Source: Gammaproteobacteria bacterium (GTDB lineage: Bacteria; Pseudomonadota; Gammaproteobacteria; SZUA-229). Taken from it: DNA of 5,457 nucleotides. The notes below the pieces were generated by a model. The model was given only the letters and a program-made list of their open reading frames with translations, ran no database searches and was not told the origin of the DNA. How positions within the stretch are numbered: the stretch's first letter is position 1; each line of letters begins with the position of its first letter. Both the position numbers and the translations under genes were made by a program. The stretch is from contig DAOWLL010000148.1 in assembly GCA_030641945.1 (NCBI GenBank), positions 1 to 5,457 of the forward strand, written 5' to 3'. Of this stretch, positions 1-5,457 are shown in pieces.

Positions 1-804
1 AATTTGTATTTCGGTTTTGCCGTTTGCTTGCGTTACAGCTGCAAAAATATCAGCTGATTCATCACGCATCGAGAACGTGATCACGTTTTTGCCATCATCC
101 AGTTTATCGCAGACGCTTTTCCAGTATTCTGCATAGGCATCATCAGCATTAATGACAGCCGTGCCACCATCAGCAATGCCGGAATAGATTTCGGCTTTGG
201 AACTCGCAACTTTCTCAATCGAACCGAACCCTTCGAGATGAGCAGGGCCGGCATTGGTAATGACTGCAACATGCGGTTGTGCAATATGCGTCAGATAATC
301 AATTTCACCCGGGTGATTTGCGCCCATCTCGATCACAGCAAAGCGATGCTGCTCACGCAGGCTTAATAAAGTCATTGGCATGCCGATGTCATTATTAAGG
401 TTACCCGCTGTTGATAAAACATGATCGACACCTGCCGCATGCTCCAGTATGCTCCGCGTCATTTCCTTGACTGTTGTTTTACCATTGCTGCCAGTAATAC
501 CGACAAGCTTGCCGGTAAATTTCTGCCGCCAGTACGCGGCGAGCTCACCGAGTGCCAACCTTGTATCGTTGACGCAGATCTGCGGCAATCGGACTGACTG
601 ATGCTCGCTGACAAGTGCACCCGAAGCACCCGCAGCACCTGCATGCTCGACGAACTCGTGACCATCAAAGCGTTCGCCTTTGATCGCCACATAAAGTGAA
701 CCATCCACGATATCACGCGTATCCTTCGACACCGCAGTGAACATTTCGTCTGCACCGATCAACTCACCGTTCAGCGCATTGGCCGCCTGAGACATCAGCA
801 TCAT
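1..804 (-). CDS. murF: MurF, UDP-N-acetylmuramoyl-tripeptide--D-alanyl-D-alanine ligase (partial, 3' end beyond the window)
   Basis: Cytoplasmic ATP-dependent Mur ligase that adds D-Ala-D-Ala to UDP-MurNAc-tripeptide, the last step of soluble peptidoglycan precursor synthesis. I translated the frame by hand: it is open without interruption from ATG at 804 to base 1, giving 268 codons, roughly 60% of the usual ~450 residues. The missing part should hold the rest of the central domain and the C-terminal ligase domain. Visible motifs are an N-terminal substrate-binding region with FDGHEFVEHAGA (about 46-57), the ATP P-loop GITGSNGKTT (102-111, Lys109), GNLNNDIGMP (134-143), the MurF signature VIEMGANHPGEI (157-168) and NAGPAHLEGFGS (184-195), followed by a conserved Lys region SSKAEIY (201-207). 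The start overlaps the murE stop in ATGA (801-804). An AGGGG ribosome binding site lies 7 bases upstream of this ATG, so it is preferred over the nearby Met2 and Met4. Identity is very secure. Confidence 0.97.
   Translation of the reverse strand, partial: MMLMSQAANALNGELIGADEMFTAVSKDTRDIVDGSLYVAIKGERFDGHEFVEHAGAAGASGALVSEHQSVRLPQICVNDTRLALGELAAYWRQKFTGKLVGITGSNGKTTVKEMTRSILEHAAGVDHVLSTAGNLNNDIGMPMTLLSLREQHRFAVIEMGANHPGEIDYLTHIAQPHVAVITNAGPAHLEGFGSIEKVASSKAEIYSGIADGGTAVINADDAYAEYWKSVCDKLDDGKNVITFSMRDESADIFAAVTQANGKTEIQI
801..804 (-). other. ATGA stop/start overlap, murE-murF
   Basis: On the minus strand the murF ATG (804-802) shares bases with the murE TGA (803-801). An AGGGG ribosome binding site within the murE 3' end sits seven bases before the ATG, so murF can be initiated both by fresh ribosomes and by terminating ones. 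Coupling is an inference from this geometry. Confidence 0.9.
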
Positions 805-2357
805 TCGTTTACCCCTGAATCACGCTCTTCAAGCAAGGCACGAGCAACATCACGGTCATCAAAAACAATGTACTTGTCACCAACTATCTGGCAGGACTCA
901 TGCCCCTTGCCTGCAATCAAGATGACATCATCTGCTGCGGCCTGTGCAATTGCATGCGCAATTGCTTCACGGCGATCAACATACGTCCTGGTCATATCCG
1001 GTTCAGCAAGCCCGTTAACAATCTGTTCGATAATGGCCTGCGGATCTTCATGCCTTGGATTGTCACTGGTTACAATGATGTGATCTGCGCATCGTTCTGC
1101 CGCCTGCGCCATCAACGGACGTTTTTCACGATCACGATCTCCACCGCAACCAAACACGCACCAGAGCTCACCGCTGTAATGCTGCTTTACCGCATTGCAT
1201 GCAGCTGCCATCCCCTGTGGAGTATGTGCATAATCTACAATGATCGTTGGCTTGTTATCAGCAACGATCAATTCCATACGGCCGGAAACAGGCTTGATTG
1301 CCTGCAAACGCTTTATTGACTCATCAAACGCCACGTTGTTCAGCAGCAAAGCAGCCAGAACTGCCAACGCATTCGATACGTTAAAATTCCCCAGTAATTC
1401 AAGCTCGAAATACCCCGCCCCTTTAGGCGTGGCGACATTAATTTCAAAACCATGTTTTGTAGGTTTTATACTTTTTGCATGGACAATAAAGTCGGCGAAT
1501 GGCTCAAGCGCATCTATTTCGGATGATGTGCTATAACCGTATACCGTTAGACGTCCTCTGTATTTTTGTGCAAGCATGCGGCCGAAAGCATCATCAAGAT
1601 TAATCACTACTGACTTGAGACCTTCGCTTTCAAACAATTTTGACTTGGCCTCAAAGTAGGATTCCATGGTCTTGTGGTAATCCAGGTGATCCTGTGACAA
1701 ATTCGTAAATACAGCCGTATCAAACTCAACGCTGTTTACACGCCCCTGGTCAAGACCATGCGACGAAACTTCCATCACCGCCGCGCTGGCGCCTTCATCC
1801 AGCAGGCAGGCCAGGCTTTGCTGTACCTGTACCGCACTTGCTGTTGTAAGCCCTGTTGGCTTCAAAGCATTTATAAGCCCATTACCCAGTGTACCCAGTA
1901 CGCCACAGCTTGATGATTCAGTATCCAGGCACTGCGCAAGATAATGACTGACCGACGTCTTGCCGTCGGTACCGGTAACACCTACCAGGTAAAGATCATG
2001 CGAAGGATGGTTGAAAAAGCGTGATGCGATTTCACCTGTTTTTTGCTGGAGATTTTCAACCTGTAAACAGATGACCTCATTAGCGAGTGCATCGACAGCC
2101 GTTTTCTGAGTGTCGTCAGCAGCGTCCCATAACACCACGCTCGCACCTGAACGGACTGCCTGTTCGACGAACTGCAGACCATGTGATACAGCGCCCCGAA
2201 CAGCAATAAAAATATCATCAACACCGGCACGGCGACTGTCCTGCGTCACTCCATTGACCACAACATTTTCAACCGCAGCAAGTGAAGATGCATCGACCAG
2301 CCCGTCCAGCAATGTATGTAATGTCAACTCGCTCTGCTGTTTCATCGCCGGCATCAT
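801..2357 (-). CDS. murE: MurE, UDP-N-acetylmuramoyl-L-alanyl-D-glutamate--2,6-diaminopimelate ligase
   Basis: Cytoplasmic Mur ligase that adds the third stem residue to UDP-MurNAc-L-Ala-D-Glu using ATP. The protein has 518 residues, slightly longer than the ~495 of E. coli MurE, and looks complete. In order: N-terminal UDP-binding domain with TQDSR (38-42) and FIAVRG (50-55); P-loop GVTGTDGKTS (126-135, Lys133); TT pair (171-172); VMEVSSHGLDQGRV (194-207); TNLSQDHLDYH (218-228); the EAKSK segment holding Lys238, the likely carbamylated lysine; SGRME (358-362); DYAHTP (375-380); FGCGGDRDREKRP (402-414); TSDNPRHEDP (430-439); and GKGHE (483-487). The DNPR motif is the family marker for meso-diaminopimelate rather than L-lysine, so a DAP-type wall is inferred. 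ATG at 2357 overlaps the ftsI stop as ATGA and has AAGGAG seven bases upstream, which decides the start over Met2 and Met5. The P-loop reads TDGKTS where E. coli has TNGKTT. Confidence 0.98.
   Translation of the reverse strand: MMPAMKQQSELTLHTLLDGLVDASSLAAVENVVVNGVTQDSRRAGVDDIFIAVRGAVSHGLQFVEQAVRSGASVVLWDAADDTQKTAVDALANEVICLQVENLQQKTGEIASRFFNHPSHDLYLVGVTGTDGKTSVSHYLAQCLDTESSSCGVLGTLGNGLINALKPTGLTTASAVQVQQSLACLLDEGASAAVMEVSSHGLDQGRVNSVEFDTAVFTNLSQDHLDYHKTMESYFEAKSKLFESEGLKSVVINLDDAFGRMLAQKYRGRLTVYGYSTSSEIDALEPFADFIVHAKSIKPTKHGFEINVATPKGAGYFELELLGNFNVSNALAVLAALLLNNVAFDESIKRLQAIKPVSGRMELIVADNKPTIIVDYAHTPQGMAAACNAVKQHYSGELWCVFGCGGDRDREKRPLMAQAAERCADHIIVTSDNPRHEDPQAIIEQIVNGLAEPDMTRTYVDRREAIAHAIAQAAADDVILIAGKGHESCQIVGDKYIVFDDRDVARALLEERDSGVNE
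2354..2357 (-). other. ATGA stop/start overlap, ftsI-murE
   Basis: The murE ATG (2357-2355) overlaps the ftsI TGA (2356-2354). The final ftsI codons for Lys-Gly-Glu-Ser-Val also provide AAGGAG seven bases before the murE start, the strongest ribosome binding site seen in this window. Confidence 0.9.
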
Positions 2358-4150
2358 ACACTCTCTCCTTTTGATGCCCGTACGTCCTGCTGTATATCTG
2401 CTGGACCTTGAACTTGTGAATCCCGCCTGCGAATATCCAGCACCAGGCGCCCAGGCTCGACACTGTCGGGCGGCACATCCAGCAACCGCATGGCGCCGGC
2501 CATCACCTTGCTGAATACCGGGGCTGAGACTTCACCACCGAAATATTCGCCGTTACGCGGTTCGTCAATCATGACCACCATCACCAGCTTTGGATCATCC
2601 GCCGGTACCATGCCGGTAAAAATAGAGAGATAGCGGTCTTCCGCGTAACCGCCAGCAGTAAACTTATGCACTGTACCTGTCTTACCGGCAACACTGTAAT
2701 TTGCCACCTTCGCCTGCTTGCCTGTTCCTTTTACGCTGACAACCTGCTGCATCATTTTACGCACAGCTGCCGCAGTTTCTGCCGACATAACACGCTCACC
2801 TTTCGGTGGCTGTTGCTGATGCAGGAAACTTACAGGTTTTAAATAACCGCCTGATGCGATCGCAGCATAGGCACGCGCCAGCTGTACTGATGTAACAGAC
2901 ACACCATAACCAAATGCAAGCGTTGCCCGTTCAAAATCATTGTTTAATGCACTAACTGACAAACGACCGACGGCCTCTCCCGGAAAACCGCTTCCCGTAT
3001 CCGAACCAATCCCCAGTTTCTGATACATGCCCCACTGCTGCTCAGCATCCAGTGACAGGGCTATCTTGCTGATACCAACGTTACTGGACTTCATAATGAC
3101 ACCAGCAACATCGAGATCGCCATAATTATGCGTGTCGCGAATAGTGTTGCCCATCACCTGCATGTGGCCTGGCCCGGTTTCCACCTTGTAGTAATCCCGC
3201 CAGCGCCCACTTTCCAGAGCAGCAGCTACAGTTAATGGCTTCATGGCCGAGCCTGGCTCATAAACATCTGTTATTGCGCGATTACGTGTTGAGCCCGGGC
3301 GCAGCTGGCTCCTGTCATTAACATTAAATGAAGGCTGGTTTGCTATAGCCAGAACTTCACCACTATCAACGTCGAGCACAACTGCAGAACCAGCAACCGC
3401 ATTGTGTTTAAGCACTGCGGCCTTTAACGTTCTGTAAGTCAAATACTGCAAACGTTTATCCACACTTAAACGTATTGGCTTGCCCGGTTCGGATGAGCTG
3501 ATGCGTTTAACATCATTGACAGCACGCCCAAAGCGATCTCTAATGACCTGCTTGCGCCCCGGTTCACCTTTGAGCCATTCGTCAAATGCAAGCTCCATTC
3601 CCTCCTGCCCATTGTCATCAATATCTGCAAAACCGATAACATGCGCGGCAACTTCACCAGCCGGATAATAACGACGGTATTCATCCTGCAATGCAACACC
3701 CTCGATCTTCAGTTGCATAGCCTTGCTTGCCAGTTCCGGAGAGACATGGCGTTTCAGATACATAAACTCACGATCCTTATAGGTACTGATTTTTTTCTTT
3801 AACCTGGACGGATCGATTGAAAGCAATCGCGCCAGCTGTTTCAGATTTTCCGCTTCAGCTGAAAACTCCTGCGGGTTTAGCCAGATACTGCTTACCGGGG
3901 TGCTGATCGCCAGTGGCTCACCGTTGCGGTCAACAATATCGCCGCGGTTCGCAGGTATCGTGACATGGCGCAATTGCCTGGCATCACCTTGCTGTTCAAA
4001 AAATGCACTGTGCAGCACCTGCATATCCAGCGCACGCCCCGCAAGCACAACCACAAAGCAGACAAATGCAAGCAGAACAGTCAAGCGGCGCCAGGGCATC
4101 AAGGCCTTGCCGCTTTTAATCTGACTACCGGTTTTCGTCATGGTTTTCAT
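2354..4150 (-). CDS. ftsI: FtsI / PBP3, septal peptidoglycan D,D-transpeptidase
   Basis: Monofunctional class B penicillin-binding protein that cross-links septal peptidoglycan as part of the FtsW-FtsI synthase; it is a beta-lactam target. At 598 residues it is close to E. coli FtsI (588). Seen in order: a basic cytoplasmic N-terminus; one transmembrane segment at about 22-40 acting as an uncleaved anchor; the class B pedestal motif RGDIVDRNGEPLA (69-81); and the periplasmic transpeptidase domain. That domain has all three active-site motifs: SAMK (301-304, nucleophile Ser301) within EPGSAMKP, SSN (355-357), and KTGT (490-493). VVMIDEP (525-531) is also typical. The C-terminal tail after about 560 is short and polar. 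ATG at 4150 forms an ATGA overlap with the ftsL stop. Its ribosome binding site is poor: only CAGG two bases away or AGGTGG about 13 bases away, so ATG at 4141 (Met4) is an alternative. Translational coupling to ftsL is likely. Confidence 0.98.
   Translation of the reverse strand: MKTMTKTGSQIKSGKALMPWRRLTVLLAFVCFVVVLAGRALDMQVLHSAFFEQQGDARQLRHVTIPANRGDIVDRNGEPLAISTPVSSIWLNPQEFSAEAENLKQLARLLSIDPSRLKKKISTYKDREFMYLKRHVSPELASKAMQLKIEGVALQDEYRRYYPAGEVAAHVIGFADIDDNGQEGMELAFDEWLKGEPGRKQVIRDRFGRAVNDVKRISSSEPGKPIRLSVDKRLQYLTYRTLKAAVLKHNAVAGSAVVLDVDSGEVLAIANQPSFNVNDRSQLRPGSTRNRAITDVYEPGSAMKPLTVAAALESGRWRDYYKVETGPGHMQVMGNTIRDTHNYGDLDVAGVIMKSSNVGISKIALSLDAEQQWGMYQKLGIGSDTGSGFPGEAVGRLSVSALNNDFERATLAFGYGVSVTSVQLARAYAAIASGGYLKPVSFLHQQQPPKGERVMSAETAAAVRKMMQQVVSVKGTGKQAKVANYSVAGKTGTVHKFTAGGYAEDRYLSIFTGMVPADDPKLVMVVMIDEPRNGEYFGGEVSAPVFSKVMAGAMRLLDVPPDSVEPGRLVLDIRRRDSQVQGPADIQQDVRASKGESV
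4147..4150 (-). other. ATGA stop/start overlap, ftsL-ftsI
   Basis: The ftsI ATG (4150-4148) overlaps the ftsL TGA (4149-4147). No well-spaced ribosome binding site precedes it, so ftsI translation probably depends on reinitiation by ribosomes finishing ftsL, unless Met4 at 4141 is the true start. Confidence 0.85.
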
Positions 4151-4425
4151 GGCCTGATGAATGCCACCTGCTCTGCTTCCGGATTAACCATACCCAACCT
4201 CTGCCTTGCGATTTGATCGATACGACCATGATCGGACCATGCGCTTTGTTCCAGCTGTAAACGGCCCCATTCGGTATTCAGGCTAACAACCTCTTTATTT
4301 AGCCGCTGCAATTCGACGAAAAGCTTTCGTGTCTTGTGCTTGCTGTACACCACACCGATAGCTGTCACCATTACCACTACAAACAATATTGTTGATATCA
4401 AAAGAATACGCTGTCGCTCATTCAT
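4147..4425 (-). CDS. ftsL: FtsL, bitopic cell division protein
   Basis: Small inner-membrane divisome protein that forms the FtsQ-FtsL-FtsB complex and helps activate FtsWI at midcell. The 92-residue product has the expected architecture: a short charged cytoplasmic N-terminus (MNERQR), one transmembrane helix at about 7-27, then a periplasmic heptad-like coiled-coil stretch from about 31 to 60, where FtsB would pair. The conserved gammaproteobacterial segment EWGRLQLEQSAW (52-63) is followed by RIDQIARQRLGM (68-79) and a terminal VNPEAEQV region. Length matches the ~90-120 usual for the family. FtsL is poorly conserved, so its position between rsmH and ftsI strengthens the call. ATG at 4425 overlaps the rsmH stop as ATGA, and a GGAG lies eight bases upstream, supporting this start. 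Confidence 0.95.
   Translation of the reverse strand: MNERQRILLISTILFVVVMVTAIGVVYSKHKTRKLFVELQRLNKEVVSLNTEWGRLQLEQSAWSDHGRIDQIARQRLGMVNPEAEQVAFIRP
4422..4425 (-). other. ATGA stop/start overlap, rsmH-ftsL
   Basis: The ftsL ATG (4425-4423) overlaps the rsmH TGA (4424-4422). GGAG eight bases upstream, inside the rsmH 3' end, serves as the ribosome binding site. Confidence 0.9.
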
Positions 4426-5357
4426 TGCACTCGCTCCAGAACCCTTAATCGCGCACTGCGTGCACGTGGATTTCTTGTTATTTCTTCTTCACCGGGTACC
4501 CGTGGCTTGCCTACAAGCCTGTAGGGAACAACATTATCTGCAGTCATTACCGGTAAACCCGCCGGCAATACCGGCGGGTTTGTAATATTGCGCATGTATC
4601 GCTTTACGATCCGGTCTTCAAGAGAATGAAAACTGATCACGGCGAGTCTTCCTGCCACTGCCAGCACAGAAACGGCAGACTGCAGACCTTCTTCCAGGGC
4701 CTGCAACTCTTCATTTATATAAATTCGTATTGCCTGAAAACTTCGAGTTGCCGGATGCTTGTGTTTCTCATAACCCGGAACCGCATTTACAATAATCTCT
4801 GATAATTGTTTACTGTCCGCGATTTCCATATCTTTTCTGCTATCGATGATTGCCTTTGCAATGCGTCGTGCTGATTTCTCCTCGCCATACTTTCTCAACA
4901 CATGCGTCAGCTCATCCAGGCTTACCCTGGAAAGCCATTGCATCGCACTCTCACCTTCCTCGGTATTCATGCGCATATCCAGCGGGCCAGAGCGAGAGAA
5001 GCTGAATCCGCGAGCTGCATCATCCAGTTGAGGCGATGACACACCCAGGTCCATCAGCACACCATCTATCTTCTTGTCCAAGCCACGCTCTGCAACCATG
5101 TTCGACACCTGCCTGAAGTTGCAATGAATAAGTTCAATTCGATTATCTTTGTTGAATCGCTGGCGACCGTACGATACCGCTTGCGGATCCTGGTCAAATG
5201 CCAGTAATCGCCCGTTATCATTCAAACAATCAAGAATCGCTTTTGAATGCCCTCCCCGGCCAAATGTTGCATCCACATAAACACCATCGGCCTTGATGTT
5301 GAGTGCGTTGATTGCTTCTTCTAATAAAACCGGCTGGTGTTCAAAATCCGGTTTCAT
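4422..5357 (-). CDS. rsmH: RsmH (MraW), 16S rRNA (cytosine(1402)-N(4))-methyltransferase
   Basis: S-adenosylmethionine-dependent methyltransferase that N4-methylates C1402 in the decoding centre of 16S rRNA; it sits in the dcw cluster although its substrate is the ribosome. With ATG at 5357 the protein has 311 residues, matching the ~313 of E. coli. Motifs, numbered from that ATG: HQPVLLEEA near the N-terminus; SAM-binding DATFGRGGHS (29-38) and AFDQDP (53-58); DGVLMDLGVSSPQLD (98-112); GPLDMRM (124-130); HPATRSFQAIRIYINEE (201-217); ISFHSLED (241-248); and the C-terminal NPRARSARLR (296-305). An in-frame TTG at 5366 would add three residues and overlap the mraZ stop as TTGA. ATG gives the more family-like N-terminus, but neither start has a strong ribosome binding site (the best is GGAAGA, nearer the TTG). 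The 3' end overlaps ftsL. The coding sequence contains a perfect hairpin at 4555-4581. Confidence 0.97.
   Translation of the reverse strand: MKPDFEHQPVLLEEAINALNIKADGVYVDATFGRGGHSKAILDCLNDNGRLLAFDQDPQAVSYGRQRFNKDNRIELIHCNFRQVSNMVAERGLDKKIDGVLMDLGVSSPQLDDAARGFSFSRSGPLDMRMNTEEGESAMQWLSRVSLDELTHVLRKYGEEKSARRIAKAIIDSRKDMEIADSKQLSEIIVNAVPGYEKHKHPATRSFQAIRIYINEELQALEEGLQSAVSVLAVAGRLAVISFHSLEDRIVKRYMRNITNPPVLPAGLPVMTADNVVPYRLVGKPRVPGEEEITRNPRARSARLRVLERVQ
4555..4581 (-). repeat. Perfect 11-bp inverted repeat (hairpin) inside rsmH
   Basis: The arms AAACCCGCCGG (4555-4565) and CCGGCGGGTTT (4571-4581) are exact reverse complements around a 5-base loop, with 8 GC pairs of 11. In the mRNA the hairpin covers the codons for NPPVLPAGL near the RsmH C-terminus. 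It ends in only three U residues before ACCGG, so it lacks the U-tract of a good intrinsic terminator. The 10-bp palindrome TTACCGGTAA (4547-4556) abuts and overlaps one arm. The protein segment resembles the conserved PxVPAGLP of other RsmH proteins, so much of the sequence is protein-constrained; any RNA role is inference. Confidence 0.75.
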
Positions 5358-5362
5358 TCGGA

Positions 5363-5457
5363 TCAAAGCGATAAGTCTTCCAGTGCAGCAGGAAGATCAT
5401 CATCACCATTCTTCACGCTCTCAATCCATTCTCCCTGGCTTTCATTCCAGGCGTCCT
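5363..5457 (-). CDS. mraZ: MraZ, C-terminal end (partial, 5' part beyond the window)
   Basis: Only the last 30 codons are visible, ending with TGA at 5363-5365. The reading frame begins at base 5455; 5456-5457 belong to a codon cut by the window edge. The tail contains DAWNESQGEWIESV and ends in LPAALEDLSL. This fits the acidic C-terminus of MraZ, in which a tryptophan-containing helix is followed by a short xALxxLSL ending. MraZ is a nucleoid-associated AbrB-fold DNA-binding regulator that, in E. coli, represses its own dcw operon. Its two DNA-binding SpoVT/AbrB-like domains are not in the window, so the call rests on this tail and on the invariant position just upstream of rsmH. The other two frames of this stretch hit stops quickly. 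Confidence 0.85.
   Translation of the reverse strand, partial: DAWNESQGEWIESVKNGDDDLPAALEDLSL

Noticed and set aside
459..755. Minus-strand open frame of 98 codons within murF
   Set aside because: The murF frame in the same stretch carries GITGSNGKTT and other family motifs; this alternative frame has none.
946..965. Two copies of the palindrome GCAATTGC, 12 bases apart
   Set aside because: They encode the repeated Ala-Ile-Ala of AIAHAIA in MurE; the repeat is explained by the peptide and codon choice.
900..1319. Plus-strand open frame of 139 codons opposite murE
   Set aside because: It lies entirely antisense to well-conserved MurE coding sequence, shows no recognisable domain and has no sensible context; it is a shadow frame.
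2110..2514. Plus-strand open frame of 134 codons opposite the murE start and ftsI end
   Set aside because: Antisense to two real genes, with a low-complexity Cys/Ser/Pro/Ala-rich translation typical of a shadow of GC-balanced coding DNA.
3248..3258. Short inverted repeat GAGCC-T-GGCTC in ftsI
   Set aside because: Only five base pairs with a 1-base loop, over the conserved EPGSAMK active-site codons; not a credible RNA or DNA element.
4555..4581. The rsmH hairpin as a rho-independent terminator
   Set aside because: Only three U residues follow the stem, it lies inside a coding sequence, and termination there would cut off essential downstream genes.

Overview
The window is a 5.46-kb slice of a division and cell wall (dcw) cluster. 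Every gene is read on the minus strand, in the order mraZ (C-terminal end only) > rsmH/mraW > ftsL > ftsI (pbpB) > murE > murF (N-terminal 268 codons only). This order is the classical one. The protein signatures point to a non-enteric gammaproteobacterium: a short FtsL of the E. coli type with the conserved GRLQLEQS segment, an RsmH with HPATRSFQAIRIYIN, and a meso-diaminopimelate-type MurE with DNPR. Base composition is near 50% GC. I cannot place it to order or genus from sequence alone.

Layout, in transcription order from the right edge to the left. The last 30 codons of mraZ (transcriptional regulator) occupy 5363-5455. rsmH (16S rRNA m4C1402 methyltransferase) occupies 4422-5357, or up to 5366 if a TTG start is used. 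ftsL (bitopic divisome protein) is at 4147-4425, ftsI (septal transpeptidase PBP3) at 2354-4150, murE (UDP-MurNAc-tripeptide synthetase) at 801-2357, and murF begins at 804 and runs off the left edge. There is essentially no intergenic DNA. Four successive junctions are 4-base ATGA stop/start overlaps, so one polycistronic, translationally coupled transcript is expected. I see no internal promoter, canonical terminator, RNA gene, mobile element or CRISPR array.

Functionally, MurE and MurF are consecutive cytoplasmic steps that build the peptide stem of the peptidoglycan precursor. FtsI cross-links that stem at the septum, in complex with the FtsQLB/FtsW machinery to which FtsL belongs. RsmH and MraZ are the usual conserved upstream partners.

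This is an ordinary, well-conserved housekeeping region, and I found no sign of an undescribed system. The points worth a second look are modest: a perfect 11-bp GC-rich hairpin inside the rsmH coding sequence, the unbroken run of ATGA overlaps, uncertain start codons for rsmH and ftsI, and a slightly variant MurE P-loop.
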